Counted from the stretch's first letter, positions 44,356 to 54,118 are shown. The stretch is 64,000 nt of DNA from Pseudozobellia sp. WGM2 (GCF_017810075.1 NZ_JADNYK010000001.1:248001-312000); one strand, 5' to 3'. A program made the numbers and translations. Notes: a model not told the origin generated them from the letters alone.

Positions 44356-45386
44356 TAGAATACCATTCTCTTTTTTCGAAGTAACAACCAAATTACTACA
44401 GGAGCCCCAAAAATGCTTGTAATGGCATTAATGGGCAATACATTTTCTGACTGAGGTAATTGAGCGATTGTATCGCAAAGTAATAATAAAATTGCCCCGT
44501 ACACCAGTACCGCCGGCACCAAGATCCGATGGTCGGTGGTGTGAAATATCTGTCTTGTCAAATGAGGTACGGCCAAGCCAACAAAAGCAATGGGGCCGGC
44601 AAGCGCCGTAACACTTCCAGCGAGTAGACCGGTTGCAATAATTATGAGATATCTAGATTTTTTCAAATGTATGCCCAAACTTTGCGCATAGTTTTCACCT
44701 AGCAGTAGGGTATTCAGGCTTTTAATAGATAAAATACTTAGGATAATTCCGACCAAAACAATACCAAGAAGTAATGTCAATTGAGGCCAAGAAAGGTTAC
44801 CTACACTGCCGAAAGACCAATAGACAAATTGTTGCAATTTTTCTGCCTTGGTGAAATAGGAGAGCACACTCACAAGTGCACCTGTAACACTGCCGAACAT
44901 TAAGCCAATGATCAAGAGGGCCATGGTGTCTTTTACCCTCGAGGCAACTACCACTACTGCTAACAATACCAAAAAACTACCGAGACTAGCCGCCACCGCG
45001 AGAGCCACATCGTTCAGCAAAGTGAACGAAAATAAACCTGTGAATAATCCAGACCCCATAATTAAAAGTGCGGCGCCTAAACTGGCCCCCGAACTTATAC
45101 CTAAGACAAACGGCCCTGCTAACGGGTTTCGAAACAGCGTTTGCATGAGGAGTCCGCTTAAGGCTAGAGCACTGCCGGCCAGAATTGCGGTCAAAGCTTT
45201 GGGTATTCTATAATTCCAGATAATATAGTCCCAAGATGAATTTTGTACACTATCACCGAAAACTGAACTAAGTGTCTCTGAGAGCGGTATGCCGACCGAA
45301 CCAAGGCTGATATTCAAGAGAAAAGAACATACCAATGCTATTATTAAAACCAAAAAATGCCAACGGTATGTTTGAAAACTGTTCAC
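44355..45386 (-). CDS. ABC transporter permease (FecCD/BtuC type)
   Basis: This 343-residue protein has about ten membrane segments and the family motifs NPLAGPFVLGISSGASLGA, AGPIAFVGLAVPHLTRQ and HRILVPAVLVYGA. The start is a GTG placed directly after the stop of the binding-protein gene. The family imports iron chelates, heme or vitamin B12. The divergent riboswitch-controlled B12 genes make a BtuC role the best guess. Confidence 0.88.
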   Translation of the reverse strand: MNSFQTYRWHFLVLIIALVCSFLLNISLGSVGIPLSETLSSVFGDSVQNSSWDYIIWNYRIPKALTAILAGSALALSGLLMQTLFRNPLAGPFVLGISSGASLGAALLIMGSGLFTGLFSFTLLNDVALAVAASLGSFLVLLAVVVVASRVKDTMALLIIGLMFGSVTGALVSVLSYFTKAEKLQQFVYWSFGSVGNLSWPQLTLLLGIVLVGIILSILSIKSLNTLLLGENYAQSLGIHLKKSRYLIIIATGLLAGSVTALAGPIAFVGLAVPHLTRQIFHTTDHRILVPAVLVYGAILLLLCDTIAQLPQSENVLPINAITSIFGAPVVIWLLLRKKRMVF

Positions 45387-46541
45387 TTATTCTAACGGCT
45401 TAAAAAAGAATAGTTCATGTTGCGGCAGTAGCTCTGGGTGAAAAATATGTATCAAATCTTTTAATACCAAATCGGGCCTATTGGGCGCAAGTTCATAATA
45501 TAGAAGTCCGCCGGTCTCGCCTTGAGCTATAGTATTCGAATAGATACGCTGATTTTTAAAGGCATCAAATTGGGTGTAGTGCCGATTGGCTTCTTTCATT
45601 GCGTTATATGAAGTCAGCATAGATGGGTTTAACCAAAAATCGGCTTTAGAAGCTTTGGCCAAAACGGATTCTAAACTCAGGGCAATACCCCCCGTATCAT
45701 CACTATCGGCCCACAAGTAATCTGTTTTTGCATCGTTGAGAAATTGAGCCATCCAACTATTGCCTCCCGAAACGTGCCATACATCTTTAAATAAGCCTCC
45801 CGTTAATACCGTAGGTCTTTGCTCTACATGTTCAACAATTTTTTTAGTCTTGTTATAGTTGTTTTCAATAGTTGAAAACAGACGTTCGGCTTTTTCTTCC
45901 AATTCGAAAAATGGGGCGAAGAACTTAATCCATTCCGCCTTTCCCAACGGCGATTGCTCCGTCCAATCACCATTATAAACTACCGGTATGTTTGAGCGTT
46001 TAATGGTCTCATAAGCTCTATTTTGGTTATTGATGCCAAACCCGACTACTATTTCGGGACTTAAATCTATCACCATCTCCGTATTGATGGACTCATTGTT
46101 GCCTAATTCTTTTACCATTCCCTCCTCAATGCGTTTGCGGGTCTCTTTAGATGATATAAGCGCCGTATTGGGGAAGCCGACAAGCCTATCAGCTACTCCG
46201 AGAGCCTCAAGGGAAGGGATATGAGTTGTAGAAGTGACAACCATTTTTTCTACAGGAACGGCAACTATGGCATCGTAAGCGTCTCTATCCAGCGTTATTG
46301 AAGCCATTTTATTTTTCGGTACGAGCGCATAGGTAAAACCGTTGTCGGCATCGGGCCAAGGAGAAGAAACCTTGATAATGGTCAAATCACCTGATTTTTC
46401 AATCTCAAAACCCTTTGCGTAAGCTACATCACCTGCCTGTAAGGGTGTTTCTTGAGAGATTGTCGAATGTGATTGCTTCTTTTTATCGGTTTTGCACGAA
46501 ATAAGGGTAACCAATAAAACAAAGAAAAATGTTTTGTACAA
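45387..46541 (-). CDS. Periplasmic binding lipoprotein of the B12/iron ABC transporter (BtuF-like)
   Basis: No ATG precedes the signal peptide. A TTG at 46541 gives MYKTFFFVLLVTLISC, a normal lipoprotein signal with Cys16, while the frame continues to another TTG at 46604. The mature part is a Peripla_BP_2 two-lobed binding protein: MVVTSTTHIPSLEALGVADR, INTEMVIDLSPEIVVGFG and the conserved GLFKDVWHVSGGNSWMAQFL. The permease and ATPase follow without gaps. Ligand inferred as cobalamin from the divergent riboswitch locus. Confidence 0.82.
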   Translation of the reverse strand: MYKTFFFVLLVTLISCKTDKKKQSHSTISQETPLQAGDVAYAKGFEIEKSGDLTIIKVSSPWPDADNGFTYALVPKNKMASITLDRDAYDAIVAVPVEKMVVTSTTHIPSLEALGVADRLVGFPNTALISSKETRKRIEEGMVKELGNNESINTEMVIDLSPEIVVGFGINNQNRAYETIKRSNIPVVYNGDWTEQSPLGKAEWIKFFAPFFELEEKAERLFSTIENNYNKTKKIVEHVEQRPTVLTGGLFKDVWHVSGGNSWMAQFLNDAKTDYLWADSDDTGGIALSLESVLAKASKADFWLNPSMLTSYNAMKEANRHYTQFDAFKNQRIYSNTIAQGETGGLLYYELAPNRPDLVLKDLIHIFHPELLPQHELFFFKPLE

Positions 46542-46629
46542 GGTGAAAGATTTAATGTTCTCAAAAGTAGTATTATTTGATCTTTCAATTAAAAGATTAA
46601 ACAAAATGTTTATTTTCGCCGAGAATTTC

Positions 46630-46825
46630 GGTTTCCGTTATTGGTGTTCCGATGACGGAATTAAAAGGGAATCTGGTGCGAATCCGGAGCTGTTCCCGCA
46701 ACTGTAAGTTCATGCCAAGTTGTTTTTGGCACCTCTTTGTGAGGATGTTGTTTTCTTCAAAACCACTGTCTTTTTAGATGGGAAGGTAAAACAGCATTGA
46801 ACAAGTCAGGAGACCTGCCTAATTC
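46630..46825 (+). promoter_or_regulatory. Cobalamin riboswitch upstream of the btuB-like gene
   Basis: The plus-strand leader contains the conserved cobalamin aptamer blocks: GGGAATCTGGTGCGAATCC with GGAGCTGTTCCCGCAACTGT (46668-46706), the CACTG ... GATGGGAAGG segment (46764-46785) and the B12-box-like AAGTCAGGAGACCTGCC (46803-46819). It ends about 45 nt before the btuB-like start, so B12 binding should reduce expression of the following three genes. No copy is seen in the leader of the divergent ABC genes. Confidence 0.93.
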
Positions 46826-46870
46826 TTAATCCTAATTTGTAAGGCTTTCGGGTAAAAGGCTTTAATCGGT

Positions 46871-48715
46871 ATGAAAACTGTTCGCAATTCTGTATATGCT
46901 ATTCTACTGTTATTCTCAATGTTCTCCTATGGTCAGCGAGATAGCATAACAGTTCTTGATGAGGTTATTTTGACCGATGTACGATTGTTACATTTTTCTG
47001 AGGGAAAAGTTGATGTTCTTCAAGACTCCGTATTAGAAAGAAACGGAGCTTCGCTGACGGATTTATTACAGTTCAACTCTGGCATTTATTTGAAAGAAAA
47101 TGGTTTGGGCATGGTTTCTTCCCCTTCGTTTCGGGGTACAAATGCGTCACAGACGGCTGTAGTATGGAACGGTATAAACATCAATTCACAACTCACGGGC
47201 CAAGTCGATTTTAATACCATTGTGCCTAGAAATTACGGTAATGTTAAGGTACGTCGTGGCGGTGGAAGTGTTCAATTTGGTAGTGGAGCTATTGGCGGTA
47301 GCGTGCATTTGCAAGATGTTCTTCGATTCGATAGTGCTAGAAAACATGAACTGGAGTTGGGCTATGGAAGTTTCGATACAAAGACTTTTGATTATAGCAC
47401 TTCTGGGGGCTCTGAGAAATTGACATTGGGTTTCGGAGTAAACTATAGAGCCTCGGAAAACGATTATACCTATTTGGGCACTGACTTAAAAAATGAAAAT
47501 GGTGCATTTGAAAATATCAACTTTAATGGAAACCTAGGGTATAAGATAACTGAAAAACAATTGTTGAAATTTTATCACAACACCTTTATTGGTGATCGTG
47601 ATTTTTCGGGTACTATTACGGCACCGTCCCAATCGAATTATAAAGATTACAATTCCCGTAATCTTCTGGAATGGAATCATTTTAAAGAAAACCGAGTTCA
47701 GAGACTGAAACTGGGTTATCTCTATGAAAGGTATAAGTATTTCGAGAATAAAGAACGTGATGATTTTTCCTTTGGGCAAACCTCCACATTTTTAACCAAT
47801 TACGATTATAAAATCCATTTTAAGAAAGTAGTTGTCAATACTATTGCAGACTATAGTCATATTGCGGCTGAAGGAAGCTCTATAGAAAATGCTAAAAGAA
47901 ACACTTTGGCAGCCACCTTCTTGCTGAAGCATCAACTTGCAGATAAGTTGGCCTACAGCATCAATTTAAGAAAAGAGTTCGTCAACGATTATAGAAGCCC
48001 GTTCGTGTATGCGTTGAATCTTGAATATGCGACGGCTCCCAAGCATACCTTCTATTTGAGCGGTTCAAAAAATTATAGAATACCCACTTTTAACGAGATT
48101 TACTGGATGCTTGGCGGTGGTTCTGGCGGTAACTCTGATATCAGGCCTGAATCTTCATTTCAAGGGGAAATTGGACATCTTTTTCAATTAAAAAAGTTGA
48201 TGTTCAAATGTTCGGCCTATTACATTGCTTCTGATGACTTGATACAGTGGAGACCTAACAATTCTGGAATTTGGTCACCAATCAATATAAATGAAACCTC
48301 GAATTATGGTTTCGAAACCTCGTTGGAATTTAGCGAATACTGGGGAGCACATCATGTAAAATGGCTAAGTGGGTATGGTTACACAAAGGCAATCAACAAA
48401 ACCACCGATGAAATATTGATGTATGTACCAAAGCATAAAATTACATCTAACCTTGGTTATGAATACGGGTCATGGCAATTGTTCTATCAACTATTTTTTA
48501 ACGGAAGTGTTTTCACTACTTCAGACAATTCAGATTCTTTATCTGGCTATTCAGTGTCGAACTTAGGTCTTTCGAAAAGTTTTAGAATTCAACGAAAACT
48601 GGCTATTGAAGCCAAATTTCAAATCAATAACCTATATAACAAGAATTATCAGAATGTAGCTTTTCGGCCTATGCCGGGAAGAAATATGCAATTAAAACTA
48701 AAACTAAATATTTAA
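46871..48715 (+). CDS. btuB: TonB-dependent cobalamin receptor, BtuB-like
   Basis: This 614-residue protein has a signal peptide (1-22, ending YGQ), a TonB-box/plug region (VLDEVILTDVR, GIYLKENGLGMVSSPSFRG, VKVRRGGGSVQFGSGAIGG) and a 22-strand-type barrel. It lacks the extra N-terminal carboxypeptidase-like domain found in the first TonB receptor of this window. The cobalamin riboswitch immediately upstream fixes B12 or a related corrinoid as the ligand with good confidence. A BtuG-like surface protein follows 11 nt later. Confidence 0.9.
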   Translation: MKTVRNSVYAILLLFSMFSYGQRDSITVLDEVILTDVRLLHFSEGKVDVLQDSVLERNGASLTDLLQFNSGIYLKENGLGMVSSPSFRGTNASQTAVVWNGININSQLTGQVDFNTIVPRNYGNVKVRRGGGSVQFGSGAIGGSVHLQDVLRFDSARKHELELGYGSFDTKTFDYSTSGGSEKLTLGFGVNYRASENDYTYLGTDLKNENGAFENINFNGNLGYKITEKQLLKFYHNTFIGDRDFSGTITAPSQSNYKDYNSRNLLEWNHFKENRVQRLKLGYLYERYKYFENKERDDFSFGQTSTFLTNYDYKIHFKKVVVNTIADYSHIAAEGSSIENAKRNTLAATFLLKHQLADKLAYSINLRKEFVNDYRSPFVYALNLEYATAPKHTFYLSGSKNYRIPTFNEIYWMLGGGSGGNSDIRPESSFQGEIGHLFQLKKLMFKCSAYYIASDDLIQWRPNNSGIWSPININETSNYGFETSLEFSEYWGAHHVKWLSGYGYTKAINKTTDEILMYVPKHKITSNLGYEYGSWQLFYQLFFNGSVFTTSDNSDSLSGYSVSNLGLSKSFRIQRKLAIEAKFQINNLYNKNYQNVAFRPMPGRNMQLKLKLNI

Positions 48716-48726
48716 TATAGAACCCA

Positions 48727-49803
48727 ATGAAAATTAATAAAGTATCAATTCTAATAGTATTGTCGGCACTATTCATAACTAGCTGTTCAGATGATGATAA
48801 TAGCCCTGCATTACCCGATGGGGCCGAGGAACCTGAAGCAGCCTACGAAAATGGAATGTTGATTGTAAATGAGGGGCCTTTCAATAATGGCACGGGAACG
48901 GTAACTTTTATTTCTGAAGATAATTCGGTCATCGAAGAAACTATTTTTAAAAAGGAAAATAATGAAGACTTGGGTAATATTGTACAATCAATGGCCTTTG
49001 ATGATGATTTGGCCTATATCGTCGTCAACAACTCGCATAAAATACATGTTGTTAATAGATACACTTTCAAAAGTATAGCGGTTATTGAGGAAGACTTGAT
49101 GAACCCTAGGTATATGACCGTTTCCAATGGAAAAGGTTATGTGACGAATTGGGGAGATACCGCAGATGAAAGCGACGACTACATTGCCATAATCGATTTA
49201 GAGGCAAATGCAGTTATTGGTGCTATTCCCGTAGAATTAGGTCCGGAAGCGATTACTTCAAATTCCGAATTTGTGTATGTAGCCCATCAAGGTGCCTACG
49301 GGCAGAATAACATTGTTTCGGTGATAGACCCATCGAACGATGAGGTTCTGGACACAATAGAAGTGGGAGATTTGCCTAATTCTATGCAATGGGACGCATC
49401 AGGTAATCTATGGGTTTTAAGTGGCGGTGCGCCCTCCTATGCTGCTGAGGAAACCAATGGGGCTTTGGTAGAAATCGATGCGACTACTAACGAAGTGAGC
49501 CGTACTTTTGATTTTAGCACGGTACAGCACCCTGGCGGTTTAAATATTGATGGAGACGAGCTTTACTTTGGTATGGACGGCGGTGTGTATTTGTTCAGCG
49601 TAAATGCTACTGAATTGCCTGCAGAACCTTATATCGAAAATGCTTCCTTCTATTCCATGACTGTAAACGATGGTAAATTGTACGGTACTGATGCCAAAGA
49701 TTTTGCAAGCAAAGGCGACTTGATTATTTACGATTTGAGCTCTAAGGAAAAGACGAATACCATTCCGGTAGGTATAATTCCAAGAGGTGTGTATTTCAAT
49801 TAG
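48727..49803 (+). CDS. BtuG-like surface beta-propeller lipoprotein (YncE/DUF5074 type)
   Basis: This 358-residue lipoprotein has lipobox ITSC followed by SDDDN, an acidic stretch like the surface-export signals of Bacteroidota. The mature part consists of repeated propeller blades (YIVVNNSHKIHVVNRYTFKS, DYIAIIDLEANAVIGAIPVE, VSVIDPSNDEVLDTIEVGDL). In Bacteroides the surface propeller BtuG captures cobalamin and hands it to BtuB. Position between a riboswitch-controlled btuB and a BtuF-like gene, and the fold, make this a probable functional counterpart. Confidence 0.85.
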   Translation: MKINKVSILIVLSALFITSCSDDDNSPALPDGAEEPEAAYENGMLIVNEGPFNNGTGTVTFISEDNSVIEETIFKKENNEDLGNIVQSMAFDDDLAYIVVNNSHKIHVVNRYTFKSIAVIEEDLMNPRYMTVSNGKGYVTNWGDTADESDDYIAIIDLEANAVIGAIPVELGPEAITSNSEFVYVAHQGAYGQNNIVSVIDPSNDEVLDTIEVGDLPNSMQWDASGNLWVLSGGAPSYAAEETNGALVEIDATTNEVSRTFDFSTVQHPGGLNIDGDELYFGMDGGVYLFSVNATELPAEPYIENASFYSMTVNDGKLYGTDAKDFASKGDLIIYDLSSKEKTNTIPVGIIPRGVYFN

Positions 49804-49808
49804 AAACG

Positions 49809-50735
49809 ATGCTCAAAGTTTGCTCTTTTATGCCAGCGGTAACGCAAATGCTCTATGATATGGGGCTGCAACACCATTTGTATGGTATAACGTTTGAGTG
49901 TCCGCCGCAGGCATTGGAAGAGAAAAAGCCGGTGGTACGTTGTATATTGGAAGGCAAGAATTACACAAGCAAACAAATAGATGTATTCTTTTCAGAGAGT
50001 AAAAAAGACGGCAGAAAGCTTTATTATGTTGATGAGCCGGCACTGGCGGAAATAGCCCCAGACATCATTTTTACTCAAGATACATGTGATGTTTGTCAAA
50101 TTGATACAGAATGCACCGCGGCAGCAGTGGCAAACCTTGAGAAACAACCAGAGCTTATATCTATAAGCCCCAACAATCTAAAAGACGTATTTGATAATGC
50201 CGTAACGATTGCTAAAGCTCTGAATAGGGAAGAGGTGGCCTATACTTATTTAACGAAATTAAAACGTCGCATAAAAAAAGTGACCAATAGCTTAAATTTA
50301 GCGAAGGTCGAACCTAAAGAAATTGCTTTGCTTGAATGGGTAGACCCAATATATAATTGCGGACATTGGATACCCTACCAAATTAATTTGGCGGGAGGAA
50401 TGGATAGACTATCAAATCCGTCAGGTGATAGTATGGTCACTACATGGGAAAAAATCAAAAATTATGACCCTGAGGTTATAGTTATTGCACCCTGTGGCTT
50501 TAAAACGGAAAAAGCTGTAAAAGAAATGTACCCACTATTGGCCCAAGATGGTTGGCCCTCTATGAAGGCGGTGAAGGAAAGAAAAATTTTTATCGTTGAC
50601 TTCGATTTGTTCACTCAATCATCTGCCAGTACCCTTGTTGATGGAATAGAGCTATTGGCAGGGTTGTTTCACCCCGATATAGTTGCCGTGCCCGAAGACC
50701 TGAAATCAAAATATATTAGGTTCTACGAGATGTAA
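49809..50735 (+). CDS. BtuF-like cobalamin-binding protein without signal peptide
   Basis: This 308-residue Peripla_BP_2-type protein starts directly with the domain (MLKVCSFMPAVTQMLYDMGL) and has no export signal. Cysteines 93, 96 and 102 in TQDTCDVCQIDTEC form a motif that I recall from soluble cobalamin-binding relatives of BtuF. Other family blocks are LLEWVDPIYNCGHWIPYQI and GMDRLSNPSG. It is the last gene of the riboswitch operon. A cytosolic corrinoid-handling role fits; export by another route cannot be excluded. Confidence 0.8.
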   Translation: MLKVCSFMPAVTQMLYDMGLQHHLYGITFECPPQALEEKKPVVRCILEGKNYTSKQIDVFFSESKKDGRKLYYVDEPALAEIAPDIIFTQDTCDVCQIDTECTAAAVANLEKQPELISISPNNLKDVFDNAVTIAKALNREEVAYTYLTKLKRRIKKVTNSLNLAKVEPKEIALLEWVDPIYNCGHWIPYQINLAGGMDRLSNPSGDSMVTTWEKIKNYDPEVIVIAPCGFKTEKAVKEMYPLLAQDGWPSMKAVKERKIFIVDFDLFTQSSASTLVDGIELLAGLFHPDIVAVPEDLKSKYIRFYEM

Positions 50736-50736
50736 T

Positions 50737-50768
50737 AAAAAGGTCCGTGTATAACGGACCTTTTTTTA
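50737..50768. terminator. Bidirectional terminator between the B12 operon and the S41 peptidases
   Basis: AAAAAGGTCCGT and ACGGACCTTTTT form a perfect stem around GTATA, with A and T runs on the two sides. It serves the B12 operon (plus) and the S41 peptidase gene (minus). Confidence 0.85.
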
Positions 50769-50788
50769 TTTATTTCATTTTGGAAGAT

Positions 50789-52270
50789 TTACCAAACTAC
50801 CGGCAAGTCGTCTACAAACATATTATCTTTGATCGGAGTGAACATTTTTGAAGAGGTCATTGTCTTGGCCGGCATAACCACTTCAAACTTTCTTTTCGAA
50901 GTGCTTCCGGTAATTTCGTTTAAGGCTCTAGCTAAAAGAGGTTCATTTACATCACCAAGAACTCCTAAATTCGATAGGTCTTCATCTAATGGAATGTCGG
51001 GCACCAGACCTGAAGTATAATCGGAAAAACCATCCGCGTTTTCATTTCTTCCTAATAAAGGTTGAATGGCCCATTTGTTATTGGATTTTATTTTATTGAC
51101 CCTATCAGGGCTGTAGAGATAATTATTTTCTCTATCGTCTACCATAGTGGTCGAGAATTCGTTTTTTCCCCTTGATGTTTCACCTATTTGTACCACATCA
51201 ATATACGGCTCTAAACCGTTAATCACCAACTCACTAGCTGATGCGGTGCCCGATGTGGTCAATATGTAAACCTTGCTAAGATTTAAAGAGTTTATTTCTG
51301 TTCCTTTTCCTGTTTTGTCGGCAAAATAGCGTTTAAGGTCTGTGCCGTTATCCTCAAGAACAGTTTGATATTTATCGTTATACCTAGCCTTAAGAAAAAC
51401 TTCTTTAGTGTCTGTGCTATACAGCATACTTGAGAGGAGAATAGCCGTATTAACAGAGCCGCCTGGGTTATAGCGCAAATCTAATACCACGTCGGTCACA
51501 CCACCGCTATTGAATCTATTAAAAACTGTATTGAGCTGCTCATCAAATTCGTTGGTGAAGCCGGTATAAACAAGATATCCCACTTTTGCACCTCCGATTT
51601 CAATAATCTCATCAAGAAGTATAGGGTTCTCTTGTAAACCCACCTCTTTTACAAGGGCTACTTCTTTGTCATTAGGTACAATCTCACCGTCTACTATATC
51701 GGCCATATTTAAGGTGTAGCTATCATTTTCGCCAAAAAGTAGTGAAACATAGTTGCTGTCGGTCATTGTAGTACCGTCGACACCTGTGAAAATATCACCT
51801 CGCTTAATATCTTTTTTTGAAGCATCCGACCCCTCGACAACATACTGAACATAGCCAAAAATGTCGTTGCTGTCTTGAATACGTACCAAACCGAATTGAA
51901 GGCCATTGCTTTTCGAGATACCGGACAGAGACTGGGTCAATGTTACATAATCATCTGAATAAAAACTAAAGCGATCTTGGTTGAACAACAATTGATTGTC
52001 AAAAAATTGACCAGGGTTATTTTCCGAACTTAAAAAAGTAGTATAGGCTTCTGAGCCTTCATCAGTATTCGGAAACTTGCTGTCAGAAAGATTTTCGACA
52101 TCCGTTTGCCAGAAATACCAAAAGTTCATGGCCTTCCACATAAAATCTTGTACATGCACACCGGCTGCAGGGTCAGGGTCTACTGTATCTGGAATGATAA
52201 AATCATCATCAGCTACACATGAAACGAATAGTGCTAGGGATAGGATTACCCCCATTGTAAACTTTTTCAT
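50789..52270 (-). CDS. S41-family peptidase lipoprotein (first paralogue)
   Basis: This 493-residue lipoprotein has Cys18 in VSC followed by VADDD, suggesting surface exposure. A PDZ-like segment (about 120-200) precedes the C-terminal-processing-peptidase core: VVLDLRYNPGGSV, YILTTSGTASASELVINGL with the nucleophile Ser (344 or 346) and Lys369 in SRGKNEFS. It cleaves proteins in the envelope or outside. A close paralogue lies 86 nt upstream on the same strand. Confidence 0.88.
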   Translation of the reverse strand: MKKFTMGVILSLALFVSCVADDDFIIPDTVDPDPAAGVHVQDFMWKAMNFWYFWQTDVENLSDSKFPNTDEGSEAYTTFLSSENNPGQFFDNQLLFNQDRFSFYSDDYVTLTQSLSGISKSNGLQFGLVRIQDSNDIFGYVQYVVEGSDASKKDIKRGDIFTGVDGTTMTDSNYVSLLFGENDSYTLNMADIVDGEIVPNDKEVALVKEVGLQENPILLDEIIEIGGAKVGYLVYTGFTNEFDEQLNTVFNRFNSGGVTDVVLDLRYNPGGSVNTAILLSSMLYSTDTKEVFLKARYNDKYQTVLEDNGTDLKRYFADKTGKGTEINSLNLSKVYILTTSGTASASELVINGLEPYIDVVQIGETSRGKNEFSTTMVDDRENNYLYSPDRVNKIKSNNKWAIQPLLGRNENADGFSDYTSGLVPDIPLDEDLSNLGVLGDVNEPLLARALNEITGSTSKRKFEVVMPAKTMTSSKMFTPIKDNMFVDDLPVVW

Positions 52271-52356
52271 TAATTAAGTTTTAGAAATAGAAAGAAGAAA
52301 AATCGCCTCCATAAATGTCAACGTGAAAGTAATGGTATTATTTTCAGGGAGATTAG

Positions 52357-53880
52357 TTAAAGTTTTTCAAGAAGTCCATCCATAAACATGTTATCCTTAG
52401 TGAGCGTGAACATTTTAGAATTGGTCAAGTAGTCTGCCGCATAGGGTTGGGTTAAACTACGCTTGGCGGTTCCACCTGAAATTACAGACAAGGTTAGGGC
52501 CAATAATGGTTCGTTTTCGTCTCCCAATACACCGAGATTACCAATGTCTTCCGCTTGTATATGGTCAGGAACGAGACCACCTGTGTAATCAGAAAAACCG
52601 TCGGCATTTTCATTTCTACCCAGTAAAGGTTGAATGGCCCAGCTATTATTGGGGTTGATTTGGTTTTCTCTATCAGGATTATACAAAAAAGAACCTTCGG
52701 GATCATCGACAAAAGTGTTCGAAAATTCATTTTTACCTACTGTCGTGGTTCCGACTTGAACAACATCAATATATGGTTCAAGGCCATTGATAACCAGTTC
52801 ACTGGCCGAGGCCGTATTGCCACTGGTGATTACATAGACCCTTGTTAGATTCAATTCATTGATAGCGGTTTCACTGTCAAAAGTCACATCGGTAAAGTTG
52901 TCAGGCGTACCAAACTGTTCTTGAAGCTTATCATTAAAACGGGGCCTGATAAAAACCTCTTCGGTTTTTGCACCATATACCGAACTGGCTATTTGAATCG
53001 CTGATGATACACGCCCACCAGAATTGTAACGAAAATCTAATACTAATTCATCAATATTTTCTGCTTTAAAAGCTCCGAAAGCTTCATTAAGGGGGTCGTC
53101 AAAGGCAGCAAGAAAACCGTTATACATCAAATAACCGATCTTTAGTCCGTTTTGTTCTATTACCGTACTGACGAGAATTGGGTTTTCAGAGAAATTTTCG
53201 ATCTTGGTCAGTTCAACTTCCTCATCATTGCTGACTATAACATCATTTTCAAGATTGGCCATATTTAAGGTGTAAGAAGCATCGTCACCAAAGAGCAAAT
53301 CAATATAATTATCTATATTCATTAATTGGCCATTAACACCGTTGAAGAAATCGCCTCTTTTGATATTTTTTTCAGAAGCATCGGAATTGGGCATAATATA
53401 GTTGACTACCCCATAAACACTAAAGCTATCATCGTTTAAATAAAGATTGAACTCAAGGCCGTTGCTTCTTGAAATACCTTGAAGAGAGTTGAGCAGGTCT
53501 CTATAATTTTCTACGGCACCGCTGAATCTATCGACGGCCGAAGCTTCACCGACTGCATTGACATGATTGTTGCAAAGGTCTTCGTAAAAAAAAGTAGCTG
53601 GGTTTTCTTCTGATGCCAAAAATTCTATATAATTAGAATCATCTGGTCCGGTAAAATTATCATCCGCTAAATTGGCAACATCGCCTTGCCAAAAGTAAAA
53701 TTGGTTCATGGCCTGCCACATAAAATTTTGAGCTGGGTAGTCATCGGCAGTCACATTGGGCTGCTCTTCCTCTTGGGGTATTTCTTGTTCATCAAAATCA
53801 GGAATGATATCGTCGTCTGAAGAACAACCGATAAAGAACAATGCTGCGACAAGGTAAATAGGGGAAATATACTTTTTCAT
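52357..53880 (-). CDS. S41-family peptidase lipoprotein (second paralogue)
   Basis: This 507-residue lipoprotein has GCSSDDDI at the lipobox. Core motifs are LVLDFRYNSGGRVSSAIQIA, VITSGNTASASELVINGLEP and TVGKNEFSN, matching the downstream paralogue almost block for block. An insertion near 93-110 (YEDLCNNHVNAVGEAS) is absent from the other copy. The pair clearly arose by tandem duplication. Substrates are unknown. Confidence 0.88.
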   Translation of the reverse strand: MKKYISPIYLVAALFFIGCSSDDDIIPDFDEQEIPQEEEQPNVTADDYPAQNFMWQAMNQFYFWQGDVANLADDNFTGPDDSNYIEFLASEENPATFFYEDLCNNHVNAVGEASAVDRFSGAVENYRDLLNSLQGISRSNGLEFNLYLNDDSFSVYGVVNYIMPNSDASEKNIKRGDFFNGVNGQLMNIDNYIDLLFGDDASYTLNMANLENDVIVSNDEEVELTKIENFSENPILVSTVIEQNGLKIGYLMYNGFLAAFDDPLNEAFGAFKAENIDELVLDFRYNSGGRVSSAIQIASSVYGAKTEEVFIRPRFNDKLQEQFGTPDNFTDVTFDSETAINELNLTRVYVITSGNTASASELVINGLEPYIDVVQVGTTTVGKNEFSNTFVDDPEGSFLYNPDRENQINPNNSWAIQPLLGRNENADGFSDYTGGLVPDHIQAEDIGNLGVLGDENEPLLALTLSVISGGTAKRSLTQPYAADYLTNSKMFTLTKDNMFMDGLLEKL

Positions 53881-53960
53881 AAATTTATTTTCTGGAGTCA
53901 GTGGAACTTTAGCAATTATTGTTCCATAAAAGAGAGAAAGATTTTTTTCGGGGGTTAATA

Positions 53961-53999
53961 CTGTATAGCGCTGTATAGCAATATACTAAGTTAGTATAT
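53961..53999. repeat. Direct and inverted repeats in the sigma-factor control region
   Basis: CTGTATAGC is repeated at 53961-53969 and 53971-53979, followed by ATATACTA (53981-53988) and its inverse TAGTATAT (53992-53999) around AGT. They lie about 120 nt before the sigma-factor start and could be binding sites for autoregulation. Confidence 0.4.
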
Positions 54000-54118
54000 A
54001 ATTATCGAAAATACTTACATTCGAAATAGTATAAAAATAATTGTAACAAAAATAACGGTGTATCGTCTTCCTTTTGTAGACCGTTCATCAGGTGTACGAA
54101 AAACAACCCGATCAAAAA

